A stretch of 64,000 nt of DNA from Anodontia alba (taxonomy: Eukaryota > Mollusca > Bivalvia > Lucinida > Lucinidae), in the NCBI GenBank assembly GCA_964016985.1, contig OZ024825.1, forward strand, positions 39,369,557 to 39,433,556, read 5' to 3'. The translations under genes were made by a program, and so were the position numbers. Shown here in pieces: positions 34,752 through 47,339 of the stretch. The notes beneath the pieces were generated by a model, which was not told the origin of the DNA, did not search any database, and saw only the letters and a program-made list of their open reading frames with translations. The first letter of the stretch is position 1. Every line of letters begins with the position of its first letter.

Positions 34752-35020
34752 TTTGGCCTTTGCATTAGTATTATTCCTTTTTCGAATATTCCTTCTAATC
34801 TCAGCTGTAATCCAAGAGACGGAAGCTACCGATCTACTTGTCTTAGAGGGAATATACTTATTTACAGCCTTCTGTATGAAGGAAGTTATCAAATTAAAGT
34901 TTTCCTGAAAATAACGAGAACCAGAATGACCATTGAAATATTTATCCTTTTTCTTTTTTCATACAGTCAAAGTCACCCTCCTGATACAAATAAACCTTAC
35001 GCCGTGGTAAGTTTCTTATG
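33369..35020 (-). pseudogene. Non-LTR retrotransposon ORF2, RT part (split, decayed)
   Basis: From right to left on the minus strand: RKVYLYQEGDFD (linker before RT), a frameshift, ENF-LITSFIQKAVNKYIPSKT, VSWITAEIRR, a poly-A expansion (34708-34754), GPDELHPRVLKELA (start of RT), and IRLFADDCVCYR with the catalytic ADD, followed by LGVAISKDLKWN. A 4-base insertion near 33394 breaks the frame just after TLGFL; the next frame RNSSCHQDVKE leads into 28431. This is a CR1/Jockey-like RT with at least three disabling lesions. The endonuclease domain was not identified and the 5' boundary is uncertain (35020-35140). Confidence 0.85.
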
Positions 35021-35470
35021 TTGGGACTATTTGAGATACTGGTCGTGTCTCTCGAAAAGGACCTCAGTTTGTACTCATACGAGAAGAGCGAAGACCCAGA
35101 TCGGCCTCGGAGTTGTGGTAGAAGATTGTGCTCCACTGCGTCGCTGTCAAGCTATCCGCCGAAAAAGTACCGGGGTTTATCTCAAATTCAATGTGACATA
35201 TATGGACGAATCGCTACTTTCGACACAAAACGACCAGGCCAATGAAATCGCTTCGATTATTCTTCACAGCGCCATCTGTTGCTAGACGGATAAAGCGTAG
35301 AAAATATGCATCTTATCCACTTCGTCAAAAATGTATTTGACGGCTGTATATGACCCAAAAACTAGTTTAGACTCAATCAGTCTTTCAATTTCTTCATAAT
35401 CACAATCACAGTTCTAAAATCAAAGCAATAATCAAGACGTATTTTGTATTTAAATATATACACGACTTAC

Positions 35471-35708
35471 TTCCCCTGATGAACCCGACCGGCCTTGGAA
35501 ATTATCCTGCGCGCGTCGCTCATTCGACCTATCTTCGTCAGTATACGTCACGCTATTGGAGAGGTTTCCCAGATGCCACTGCGCTGCAGAAAATTGTTCA
35601 ATGTATGGATGTCCGCCATTCGGGTGGGAAAGCATCGGAGACCAAAGTGGCTCATATGTCCAAACATAGGGGTTCCGGGTCAGCCCGATGCAGTTCACTC
35701 CGTACCAG
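35471..35708 (-). CDS. Candidate coding exon, unrecognised protein
   Basis: On the minus strand a 238-base block runs from an acceptor (CTTTAGTTTTAG) to a consensus donor (GAA then GTAAGT), open in one frame throughout: one base plus 79 codons. The peptide begins WYGVNCIGLTRNPYVWTYEP, contains four Trp, and ends with a polar RSNERRAQDNFQGRSGSSGE segment. I do not recognise a family. High amino-acid complexity and agreeing phases favour a real exon; lack of any identified partner exon argues for caution. It could instead belong to an unlisted repeat. Confidence 0.35.
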
Positions 35709-35719
35709 CTAAAACTAAA

Positions 35720-36955
35720 GTTGTTAGAGGGCTTAGATGACGATAATAATGTAAGAACTCGCCGTAAATAGTCTAAAATTAATTTGTTTTTGTCCCGGTA
35801 TGGGCCTCATAAATTCGGCCATGTCTGGCCGACGAGACGGGTCCTTGTTGAAGAAAGTTCTCGGACGTATTTTGCATTTATTACCGTGTTCGCTGATATT
35901 TGCCATACTTATTTAGTGTAAACAATGAAAGTAAATGTTTTCGGATTATATTTGCATGATTTTCTTGTAGAATAAGTGTTTTCTGGGCAAATAGAAACGT
36001 GTGATGTTTTTTTTTATTCGAGTATTTCAATGAAAGCAATGACTGAAAAGTCTGAGAGAAAAATATTATATGTAGTATGATCTGGTATCTAAATTATGAG
36101 GAGAAACTGCAGCAGAATTTTATTGATGAAATGAGATTGGGTGCATTCAGTACAAAAGCCGTTCATTAGGATTTGATGAATCCAACCCAAATTACCTTGA
36201 ATACGTGTGTTGAATACATGTGTGTTGTCATGCAGACTGATATTCAGGATCAACAGGGTGAAAACTATATTCTCATCATTGCCAAGTGGGGAATCAAAAT
36301 CACTGGTCTTAATCTAGAGCTAGAAATTGCTGTTGCAATAAATGAAAAGTTAACATATTAAGACAAAGAAGTACAGGAGGTACTGTGTCGTACATGAATC
36401 CGGGTCAAGTCGGCCCCGAGTCAAGTCGGCCCGGGTCAAGTCGGCCTGTATGGGGGCCCAGATATGGGGGAAGGGTGGTTAGGCTAGAAGGTGGTGTATC
36501 TGTATGTCTATCTGTCTGTCTGTTAATACATACCTGAATTTTTCAGCAACCTTAGAAGTATCCAGCCGTAAATCATTAATGGCATGTCAAAGGTCTTCCA
36601 ATCGTGCTTAACCAACCAATTAAAATTCAAATTTTAATGCCTTAGCGGTTGTGCAAACAAATCCGTAAATGTGGAAGTACTGATTAGAACAATTAATTTG
36701 GTGGAAAACAAATTACTATTGATGTGTTATAATTAAAGACGTTTGGTTTCTTACAATTTGCTTACATCCCTAATTAAGTTGGTAACTCCTTGAATTAGTC
36801 CCTAAAAATAACTTAAATCAAAAGCGCACGAAAACAATCTTTTGTTGAAAAACTTTCTTTAATTCACCAACATAGTCTGTATAAAATGCCTGAGTAAATG
36901 GATTCAGTATCAGATCCCAATTTGGAATCGTCATAGTTACTTGCATTTTATAACC
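35720..36955. other. No recognised gene
   Basis: AT-rich. Three short direct repeats of GGGTCAAGTCGGCCC or close variants lie at about 36405-36447; related phrases (GGCCGAGTTGACCC) occur at 37380-37410, so this may be the edge of an undefined repeat. Confidence 0.45.
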
Positions 36956-36958
36956 ACC

Positions 36959-37061
36959 ATGTCTGCTTTGTGTATTGTGTGTAAGGTGTTTGTCACTGGG
37001 CGTAAGCATGCAGTCTCTTGTGATGCTTGCGAACGCTGGCAGCATCGTCTGTGCGGAACAG
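36959..37061 (+). CDS. PHD-like zinc-finger first exon (orphan)
   Basis: ATG in a strong context (ACCACCATGT) opens 34 codons plus one base, ending at a donor GTAAAG. The peptide has CIVC, then SCDACERWQHRLCG: a C-x2-C ... C-x2-C-x4-H-x2-C arrangement like the start of PHD/RING-type fingers. Short N-terminal fingers of this type (C-x-x-C, CDxCxxWQHRxC) precede transposase-derived or FLYWCH-type domains in many mollusc and cnidarian proteins. No following exon was recognised, so it may be a relic or may splice to a distant exon. Confidence 0.55.
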
Positions 37062-37424
37062 GTAAAGTAGCCTTTTTTCTTGCATTTGAATATTCTGATT
37101 TATTTACCGGATCTTTCAAGAGTGTTTGATATCTTGAAAAGGACACCATATAATTGCCTAAAAAACATATAAAATATGCAAATAACGTCACTTATTACTT
37201 ATAAGTGCTCAGCTTGACCTGTCACTAATTAGTGCAATTCAGGGATAATAGCAAATAAGTTTTGTTATAAATAACATCCGAAAGACAAACAAACAGCAAT
37301 CATAAAGTATATATTAATAAGTGAATAGTTGAACAAATACGTGTGTTGCGATAATGTGTTTGTGTAACCTACAAAACAGGCCGAGTTGGCTACAGGCCGA
37401 GTTGACCCATGACCGTCATACATG

Positions 37425-37672
37425 TACGTCACAGGGGTGGCCAACTTATATTGGCTAAGGGTTAGGCAAGGCCTGCTATCCTTGTAGCAGGTAAGGTAAA
37501 GATGGAATGTTTTTATTTCTTCTGTTTCTTCACTTTCATTCCTTTTCCTCTTTCTTCCCTGTCCCTCTCTTCTATTATCTCTTCTGTCTCTTTTCTCCCT
37601 TTCTCTGGGAGATGACATAAAATGACCCACAAGGGTTGATGTGTAGTTAAACCGCATCATAATCAAAGAAGT
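37425..37672 (+). repeat. SINE-like repeat S2 (copy 2)
   Basis: Reverse orientation of the 2505 copy: GGGTTAGGCAAGGCCTGC, then a pyrimidine tract, then CACAAGGGTTGATGTG and TAGTTAAACC. The most diverged of the three copies. Confidence 0.7.
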
Positions 37673-37689
37673 ACAGCCCATTCAACATT

Positions 37690-40600
37690 GTACAATAAGG
37701 ATGAACAGGCCGATGTGAGTGAAGTCACAGTCGCCATCTTGATTTATCTTGGAGGTGCATGCTGCAGATTTTACCCTTATGGTTTTATCATAAACAGATG
37801 GAAAAATCTTACAAACCAGCCGAGAAAATTCATAATCGACTGCATTCTGGTACTGAACACTATCTTTTCTAAGAGTGATTTATTGGAGTTCTTGGAGAAC
37901 ATTCAGATTATCGAGTTATTTTAATTGAAAGTTGGTAGGTTTTGGTAAGCTGTCAACGAAAACAACCAAGACTTACACCTTGTACGTATGGCGCTGCACT
38001 CAAACTATGTGTTAAATGATTATGAAAGCGCATGATGAGAATTGTTGTAGAAACAGTTCAGTATACAGTTCTTAGAATATAAGTTGATTATTTTAATTCT
38101 GTTTTATTCAATTTGTAAATACAGACTCATCGTTTTCTCTTCGGTTTTCATTATCTTTCAAAATACTTGTTCATGGATTCGTCGGATAGTTTGTGTCCTT
38201 ATAGTTATTACTAAGAATCACCAACAATTTAACTTGAGTACAGATTCATATATTTTGGCTTTAATCTCCTAGTAATCTTGCCCACTTTTCATAAATAATT
38301 CAGACTATGTTTATCACGGGTAGAAATCTTGTCACTCATGGCCAATTGTTATGCAAAGAAATAAGTGACTTGAATATCATGACATGAGTAGCGCGAGCTA
38401 AACAGGTGGCTGTTTCAGGTAGGTTGTCGACAATCTGGGGCTTTTTGTCATCTAGGAGGGTATTAGTTTATAAGTCGGAGAATGCTATACAGCGCGAAAT
38501 TACATTCATACAACCCAGCACCAATATTTACTTCAAAATATAGCTATGGTTCCTGAAAAAAATAGGAATACCTGTGACAGACACTCCTACTGAAGACAAC
38601 AATACTGGTTTTAATTACTCAAGAAATATTATGTCAGTATAGGAAAAGGGAAAGTATTGTAACTGCAAATAATTTGCAAATTGTCTTTGAAGTGTTATCT
38701 TTGAAAACATTGATGATAGTCACGCTAATTCAGAGCCGGAATACCCATGAAAAAGAAGAATAACTTCGCGATATAAACGGAGCGCGATATAAGTCCCGAT
38801 ATGTACCATGCATGTATAACTGCGTGCATAACACTCGCTTGGTTTGTCGCCGTGGTAGTTTGCTGAGACATCACAGATAAATGGCATTCAATAATGTTGT
38901 CACCATATTTCCTAATTAATATTGGATTAGAATTGCTCAATGGAATAATTTACAATGGTGGGCTATGTCTAACAAGTAATTCCAATCGAAACCAGCTGAT
39001 GAACTACGTTTGAAAACAAGAAATCATCTGATTGACAATTTAGGACGCCATTTTGGATACTCTGGTTCCCTAAAACGGCGAAGGGAAGTTACTCAGTTGT
39101 GCTAAGATAACTCGAGTTGCTTCCCTTTGCTTATATTGCGGGCGCAAAAAACAAAAAAAACTGTCGTTTATCAAAGTTAATTTCTTTTTATTTAAGTTTA
39201 TTTGTTTGTTTTTTTTTTTTTTTTTTTGACGCAGTTGTTTTCTTCTGAAATATTTATATCTGCAGAAGTGTAAAATAAGTGGACTAAGATCTGTGTGTGT
39301 GTAGGACAGAAACATCGTAAGACTACTGTCTTGTAAAATTTGCTGGTGTTGAAAAGGTGGACCATTTTCATCTGTTGAGCAAAATTAGCTTGTGGGCATC
39401 ACTGACTGATTGAGCATTGAGTAGATCTATGTACTAAATGATGAAAACGATTACGACAATTACAGCGATATAATTTATTGTTTGCCAATTATAATCAACG
39501 TGTGCGCTGATTAACACCAGTGATTTTTTTACAATTTTGTCTTTATGGGTCCTGGGACTCGCTAGGTCCAGAATTCATGCATCCCAAACTCAAACTATGC
39601 ATCCAGCCTCGGGCTCGTGGTGAAATATTTTGTTGCGTCCTAGACATTTCATTTAAACTTGTGTAACAGTGTTTTATAATTACTTTCTTAGTATTTTAAT
39701 TAGATGTGCAATAAAAGTAAACAGTGGTGACTGAGTTGCTTTAATTCTTTCCAGAAAACTTCCTGAGAAATATGAAACTATAGTACCACTGTCTATTAAA
39801 ACAGAAGTGTTAAGAAAATGTTTTCACCTACAGGTTTATGAAAATGTTTTCATAAAACATCAGTTTTTGTGACAGATGATCAAATACCTGTAATACATAA
39901 TTAAGGACAGACATTTTGTCTGTTTTGACTAGACCGTAATACAAAGCAGAGACTTTTTTTTGTCAGTTTCTTTGTGGGTTCAGTTTGGAACTGGGGGTTT
40001 CCGTTATCGAGATCAACATCATCGGCAGTCACAGACTTTGTTGTCCGTGTCAGTCTGATTTGCTGACGTAGCAGACCGAACAGCGTTTGCTGTAAAGGGT
40101 CTAGTTTTATTGTTTTATTATCTTTTTAGGGTGCATCTTTTTCTTCTTTCAAAAAAAAAAGAAACAAAAAGCGATCGCTGTTGACAATTGCAATGTCAAT
40201 GTCGGTGTTACGATAAAAGTTCTCAACAGACTAAAAACCAATACTTTAGTGTCCGCTACGGTTTCGGTACTGGACAACTTGGTATTGATTTTTGACTGTA
40301 TAGGTAGAATCGGTGTACTGTAGAGATACGACGCCTTTCAGTATTGGCTTTACCAAACACGGTACTCAAACACCGCTTGCCCATTAGCTTTTTCCGAAAA
40401 TGAAAGTAGATTTCAAGAAGCAAAACGTGCGTACATTTGAGAATTTTATGAGTCCTCGGGACTCACCGAGGCAAAATTTTTGCGTCCTCTGGCGAAATTA
40501 TGCGTACAGGACGCAGGACGCATGCCTAAAAAATCACTGAACACTAAGTTGATTGTGATATAATACCTCAGGATAGGCGCGAAAAATCAATTACCGGAGG

Positions 40601-41210
40601 CGGTATGCCAATGGAAAATTTGGGAGCCATGGCCTATTCACGATATACTTGATTGCGCGAAATAACGGACCCCAATGTATTGGAGCTACACTGTATATCA
40701 TTTGAGTGAATAACTTGTTCCTATTGATTTTGTTATGTATCATGTATATAAAAATATATGCCCAGTAAAATAAACGACAAGAACATCATACTATGTAAGC
40801 AGGTTTTCATTCATAGCTAGTAAACTGTACCGAATATTCGCTGAAAGCATAAAGCATGATTGCGTATGTCCACAAGCGCAACACCCTGTTGTGAAAAGAA
40901 AATTGTAAGGAGATCTTCCAGAGGTGGTTGTGGAGAGTCAGTTTAGGTGTTGTTGAAGGTGGGTGTCAGTTAACATTTTGGCTTGATCCCCGGTATCCAA
41001 AATCAATGTAATTCAACTCTTATTTAGCATGTTTAATTTCCAATATTATCAGACTGGAATTGTATTTGTTTAAGCAAATACGAAACAAAGATCATTTTTC
41101 TTCTGTTGCAAGGGTGGTCAGAAATTGCTGTTTGTGGTGACAGATATGAATATAATACTCCAGATTTTGAAGAGATTACAAGTCTCTGGTTTAATACATC
41201 ACCGTTTCAG
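37690..41210. other. 3.5 kb without a recognised gene or repeat
   Basis: Scattered short frames only. A GACGCCATTTTGG motif at about 39045 resembles a YY1 site, but no ATG exon follows. A poly-T run is at 39207-39228. One of the longest unannotated stretches in the window. Confidence 0.5.
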
Positions 41211-41219
41211 TGAAGGTTT

Positions 41220-41470
41220 AACATGCGTTCTGCAGTGTCTGGTCTACACTGTTTGCTCAGGCCTGTCCGTCTGAATAGGTAGAGTAAGGACAGAAATTTG
41301 ATCAAATAGAACCCCTTCAGAAACCATCCTGGATACACTCTTGATTCATTTCCCATGGATCCGACTCGTAAAATTGAATGATCAATTAGCTCCCTTTAAA
41401 CAGTAAATCTACAGAGTGAGTGCCTTATCCCGCATTTACCAGGGTTCATATAAATATTAGTACTGCTATC
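41220..41470. repeat. Dispersed repeat shared with 63330-63490
   Basis: Shares CCCATGGATCCGACTCGT-like, TTAGCTCCCTTTAAA-like and CCCCGCATTTACCAGGGT-like segments in the same order with the block near the right edge. It also contains the TCTACACTGTTTGCTCAGG motif. Confidence 0.55.
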
Positions 41471-42039
41471 CGCAATTCTGGGACATTGGCATTTTCAGTA
41501 CAAGTTACAAAAATATAAGTGAAGATATCCAGAATATGCAACTGTCGTAAAGTTACATTTTCCTTGTCCCGCATGCAGAAACTGCATGCTTGTAGCGGTA
41601 ACGTCACATGAAATCATAGCAGGAAACTGCTTTGGGAGAGAAACAAACATGTTTGTTAAATCATAGAGCCTTTTGTCATCAGAAATGCATTCTAAACTGT
41701 TTAAAGAACCTAAGTATTGGGACAGATGGGCCTATGCAAACAGAGTAGACCCAGTTCAGACGTCACAGAGAACAACAATTTATTTGGGGGAAAATGGAAA
41801 TTTGGAAAATACTTTTAGGACAATAAGATCTGTGCTACCAGTGAAGTCTCAGATCAGTCTGCGTATTTGTGCAGTCTTATCAGTCTTTGCTGTTCGCATA
41901 AGCTTCTATGGCCTCTGAGCTTTTCAGGATCGTCCACCGGTCGTTGTCGATGAAAATGCCGAAATTCAACAAAATCAGTAGGAACAAGTTATTCACTCAA
42001 TTGATAATAAGTTTTATACAAAAATCTTATGCCGTTTTT

Positions 42040-43496
42040 AGCTCGCCTGTACGAAGTACAAGGAGAGCTATTGTAGTCACCCCGGTCGTCCACGTTTGCG
42101 TTCCCGTTCCCGTCACACTGCGTTAAAGTTTTTCAAATGCTTATATCTCAACAGTCACTCCTCACAGAGGCATCAAATTTGGAACTTAGGTACCTTGGAG
42201 GGTCTTCTGAGATTCCAAGAGAATAAACCCCTGGGTTCATGCCCCTGGGTGGGGCTAGAGGTCAGAATCTAGGACACCTTTGTAATACTGTGTTAAAGTT
42301 TTTCAAATTCTTATATCTTGACTTTCACTCCTCATAGAGCATTCATATTTAGAATTTGGGTACCTGGACGAGTCTTCTGAGATTCCAAAAGAACATACCC
42401 CTGGGTTCATACCTCAGGGTGGGCCTTGGGGTTGGGCTAGGGGTCAAAATCTAGGACACATTTGTAAAATCTTATGCCTACAGGTTATAGACACAACTGG
42501 TTATACATCAGCTAACTATGTGACATCGGTTTAAGTGTAAGAGAGTGAAGGTCATGGTGACCTACATTTTACGGTCCAGGTCACCTAGATTTCACGGTCC
42601 AGTGATTTTGCCTTATATCTTGAATATTATTTGTTGGATAAATGTCACACCTGGGATATTACTTCCATGTGACCCAATGAATGACCACTTACTATATCTA
42701 GGTCATTGTGACCTATATTTCATGGTTCAGTGATTTTGCCTTATATCTTGAATACTATTTTTTGGATAAATGTCACACCTGGGATATTAGTTCCATGTGA
42801 CCCAATGAATGACCACTTACTATATCTAGGTCATTGTGACCTATATTTCATGGTTCAGTGATTTTGCCTTGTATCTTGAATACTATTTGTTGGATAAATG
42901 TCACACCTGGGATGTTACTTCCATGTGACCCAATGAATGACCACTTACTATATCTAGATCATTGTGACCTATATTTCATGGTTCAGTGATTTTGCCTTAT
43001 ATCTTGAATACTATTTGTTGGGTAAATGTCACACCTGGGATATTAGTTCCTTGTGACCCGATTATTGACGTCAAAATATATCTCTGTTGGTGTGACCTAT
43101 ATTTCATGGTTCAGTGATTTTGTCTTATATCTTGAATACTATTTGTTGGATAAATGTCACACCTGAGATATTAGTTCCATGTGACCCAATGAATGACCAC
43201 TTACTATATCTAGGTCATTTTGACCTATATTTCATGCTTCAGTGATTTTGCCTTTTATTTTTATTACTATTTCATGGAGAATTGTCATACCTGGATTATT
43301 ATATCTATGTGACAAAATGATTTACATACAAATACATCTAGGTCCGTGTGACCTATATTATATGGTTGAATGATTTCGCCATATAACTTGAAAATTATTT
43401 CATAGATTATTTCATTTTGATTTTCTTAATGATAAAAATGTTACAATATAAAATGTACCCAGCAGGCGAGCTACGCTGTCCTACGACAGCTCTTGT
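42040..43496 (+). mobile_element. Array element HLE-4 (Helentron-like), complete
   Basis: Head AGCTCGCCTGTACG ... TACAAGGAGAGCTATTGTAG after TTTTT. Two array types: TCAAATTCTTATATCTTGAC units, then five to six units of about 180 bases with TCAGTGATTTTGCCTTATAT and AAATGTCACACCTGGGATAT. Tail GCAGGCGAGCT, hairpin GCTGTCCTACGACAGC, TCTTGT. Confidence 0.85.
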
Positions 43497-43525
43497 TGTT
43501 TATAGTGATGGTAAATCATGTTTTT

Positions 43526-45524
43526 ATACGCCCATTTGAAAAACGGGACGTATTATGTTACTGGGTATGGCGTCCGTCCGTAAACTTTTTCGTTTCCGGC
43601 TAACTCCTCCTACAGTTTGCATCCGATCAAGCTGAAGCTTGGTATATAGTTAGACAATGATGTGGCGCAGCGCATATTATTTCGAGGTTACAGTCCACCA
43701 AATATTTTCAGAGTTATGCCCCTTTGAAAATTTCTTTACACTTTTCATTTCCGGTTAACTCCTCCTACATTTTACATCCGATCAAGCTGAAACTTCATAT
43801 ATAGTTAGACCATGATGTGGAGCAGCGAATATTGTTTCAAGGTTACAGTCCACCAAATATTAGCAGAGTTATGCCCCTTTGAAAATTTCAGTAGACTTAA
43901 CGTTTCCGGCTAACTCCTCCTACAGTTTACATCCGATCAAGCTAAAACTTGGTACATGTGTATATAGTTAGACCATGATGTGGCACAGCGATATTGTTTC
44001 CAGGTTACAGTCCACCAAATGTTTGCAGAGTTACACCCCTTTGAAAATTTCTGTAAACTTTTCATTTCCGGTTGACTCCTCCTACATTTTACATCCGATC
44101 TAGCTGAAACTTCATATATAGTTAGACCATGATGTGGAGCAATGCATATTATTTCCAGGTTACAGTCCACCAAATATTAGCAGAGTTATGCCCCTTTGAA
44201 AATTTCAGTAGACTTTTCGTTTCCGGCTAACTCTTCCTACAGTTTACATCTGATCAAGCTGAAACTTGAGTTGTATGATGTGGAGCAGGGCATATTATTT
44301 CAAGGTTATAGTCAACCAAATATTAGCAGAGTTATACCCCTTTGGAAATTTCTATTAATTTTTAGTTTCTGACTAAATCCTCCTACAGTTTACAGCCAAT
44401 CAAGCTGAAACTTCATGTGCAGTTAGACCATGATGTGGAGAAGCGCATATTGTTTCGAGGTTACAGTCCACCAAATATTAGCAGAGTTACGCCCCTTTGA
44501 AAATTTCAGTAAACTTTTCGTTTCCGGCTAAATCCTGCAGTTTTCATCCTATCAAGCTGAATCTTGATTTGTAGTTAGACCATGATGTGGAGCAGCGCAT
44601 ATTGTTTCCAGGTTACAGTCCGCCAAATATTAGCAGAGTTAAACCCCTTTGAAAATTTCTATTAATTTTTTTGTTTTCGGCTAAATCCTCCTACAGTTTA
44701 CATCCGATCAAGCTGAAACTTCATAAATAGTTACACGATGATGTGGAGCAGCACATATTATTTCGAGGTTACAGTGCACCAAATTTATGCCGCTTTGAAA
44801 GTTTTTGTAAACTTTTCTCAGCATGTTGTTTAGAGGTAATAGTGTGCAAATTTTATTATATAATCGGTATATTTTTTACAAATAACTTAAGTTTTGGTCA
44901 TATGGGCGCGATATTGATTTTTTTTTCTTTTTTTTTTTTACATCTTCTTTTATTAGACTTGCAAGGAAAGGTTGTCATTATTAAATCTTTATGGTAAATA
45001 CATAATTTTTTTTGTGTTTTTTTTTTTTTTTTTTAATATTCTGATTTGGCTCCCTTGAAGAACAAAAATAAAATCAGTATTAAACAAGTTAAAGGTTTAC
45101 AAAAAAATTTCTTGCAGCATTTTTTATTTGGTTGTTTATTTTTGTTTTGTTATTGTTTGGTCTGATATTGAAGTATAGGAAAAACAAATCAGCTCATATG
45201 AGCTTATAATATAGCCATGCTTCTGTGGTGTGTCCTCCGTCAGAAAGCACTTCTCCCCAGGAGCAGCAAACTTCTCCCTATTTTCCCAGGAGGGAGAAGT
45301 CACTTCTCCCTTAATTTCTGGGTCAGCTTGGACCCTTAGGTTACAGTTCACTAAATATCAGCAGAGATATGCCCCAATGAAATTTTTTTAATTTTTTTTT
45401 TTTTTTTTTTGTAATTCCACTTACAGTTTATATCTGGAGCATTGAATTATGCAGGAGCCAGTTTATGTGCTACATCTTATTACTTGCCACGGGCGTATAA
45501 TGCCCCGCTTGGCGGAGCTCTTGT
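43526..45524 (+). mobile_element. Array element HLE-5 (Helentron-like), complete
   Basis: Head ATACGCCCATTTG ... AAACGGGACGTATTATG after TTTTT, then GTCCGTCCG. Seven to eight units of about 150 bases (TTTCCGGCTAACTCCTCCTA, GATCAAGCTGAAACTT, GTTACAGTCCACCAAATATT). The tail follows an AT-rich stretch: GGGCGTATAA, hairpin GCCCCGCTTGGCGGAGC, CTTGT. A TTCTCCC repeat (45240-45330) is nested near the tail. Confidence 0.8.
45240..45330. repeat. TTCTCCC/GGGAGAAG repeat (copy 1)
   Basis: Several GGGAGAAG or TTCTCCC blocks within 90 bases, with TTTCTGGGTCAGCTTGGAC at the end. Related blocks lie at 48470-48660 and 55440-55530. Confidence 0.55.
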
Positions 45525-45659
45525 GTCACAGATATTCCGGTGGTACTCCAGCTCTGAATTAGCGGAGTATCTACAATGTTTTTTAAAGACAACACTTTCA
45601 AAGACAATGCTTCAAAGACAATTTGCAGTTACAATACTTTCCCTTTTCCTTTGCTGACA

Positions 45660-47035
45660 AAATATTTCTTAATTGATTAAAACCAGTATTGGTATCTGCA
45701 AGTAGGTGTCATTCACAGGTATACCTATATTTTTCATGGGTATTTCAGTAAGTCGTATGACCGCTGAAAATTGTTTCATTCCTGTGACAATTGCTCCGAA
45801 TTCAGTGCCATTTTGGATGATTTACCCATTAAAATTAATGTTTTCAGTCTTATCTGCATTTGCGTAACAACTTCAGTTGGACAGTCGTCGTCATTTGGCA
45901 TATGTTTTACAATCATAACAATGCAAACCATCAATGCAACCAACAAAAATGCTAAAATTATAGGACAGAATGAGTAGCGCTAGTGGATACGAGTGATGAG
46001 AGCAGCGAAATTGGTAATAGATGTATGTTTCAGCTTGTCAAACAAATGCTTATTTTCAAATATATTTTAAAAATTAAGTCCTTATCTTGGCATTTAATGC
46101 CCCTACATGTGCGGATCCAGAAGGATTTCTGAGGGGGTTCAATTTCATCATATTACTGTACATATTCCGACAGACAGGCCTGAGCAGCAAACTGTGTAGA
46201 CCCAGATAAGATGCCACAGAACACTGTTTGCCACTTACCCAGCAATTTTACATTTACAGATAGTAAAATTTGTTGACTTTTTGAAGAGAAACAGAAGAAA
46301 AGTAAAAGTGTCCAAAATCTTATCAGATTTATCCAAAATTTCCAGTGTAAATGAGATTTCGAGTCAAAGGGAGATCCAACCAAACTCCCTGACCCTGCTT
46401 TGAATCCGCCACTGCAGTCTGTCCACAGGCAATATCCTCAGCTATAGTTAGGCTCTTCTGTTTAACATAACGCCCACAAATGCTTTAAAATCAAATTAGT
46501 ACAATTTGGTAGGGGAAATACCCTTAAAAATTCAGCATGCTATATGCTAGCTTAATATTTTTTATTCATCCCAAATGAAAGCTGAGCTGAAGTTTCCGTT
46601 CTGAGGGGTTGTGCTTTTGCTTATTTTAAAATTGCCTGCCTTACACAAAAGTAGTGTATACATACCCCATTTATAAGGAAACAAGTAGTTGGGAAGAGCA
46701 CCAATCAATTTTTAGGCAAATCATACATGCTAAAGGGACTGTGCATGTGCGTCCAACTTTTATGCATGTGTGCGAGTGCGCCAACTTTTACCCAACATAC
46801 AAAACATTGGTCAACAGCAATATAATGCTTTTGTGCTTTACAGGATTTCAATGACTGTAATAAGAAGAAGCAGCTTCAAAAAAGAAGATAAGCCCCAAGG
46901 AATAGTAAATGATTTTTTTCAGTATTATAACAAAGGTTCATAAAATGAAGTCCACGCTACACCCCGAAACTTTGCCTGTTTCCTTTTCAAAGTCACATCC
47001 CACTATATATAATGTCTAATTTCATCGCCATATGC
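45660..47035. other. No recognised gene
   Basis: Contains a scrambled copy of the dispersed CAGGCCTGAGCAGCAAACTG motif at about 46173 and no coding signal. Confidence 0.5.
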
Positions 47036-47039
47036 ACGA

Positions 47040-47332
47040 TAGCAGGGGTGGTCAGGTGGTGCGAAGGTGCTGTGTATCTTACATCACCGGGGCGTCCAAC
47101 TGATATTGGCTTACAGTTGGTCATGGCCTGCTATCCTTGTAGTGGGTAAGGGTAGAGGGGGAATGTTTTTATTTCTTCTGTTTCTTCACTTTCATTCCTG
47201 TTCCTCTTTCTTCCCTGTCCCTCTCTTTCATCTCCTCTACTCTCTCTTCTATCTCTTTTCTCCCTTTCTCTGGGAGACGACACAAAATGACCCTCAAGGG
47301 TTGACGTGTCGTTAAACCCCAACACAATCAAT
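47040..47332 (+). repeat. SINE-like repeat S2 (copy 3)
   Basis: Reverse complement of 2505-2820, with better-preserved ends: AGGTGCTGTGTATCTTACAT, a pyrimidine tract, then GTCGTTAAACCCCAACACAA. Confidence 0.75.
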
Positions 47333-47339
47333 CAATATG

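Noticed and set aside
35820..35915. A short frame starting MSGRRDGSLLKKVLG as a gene start
   Set aside because: It stops after about 31 codons and has no splice donor in a sensible place.
37265..37681. A 138-codon minus-strand frame with a charged stretch
   Set aside because: The charged stretch is the GA-rich tract of repeat S2, also seen at 2505 and 47040.
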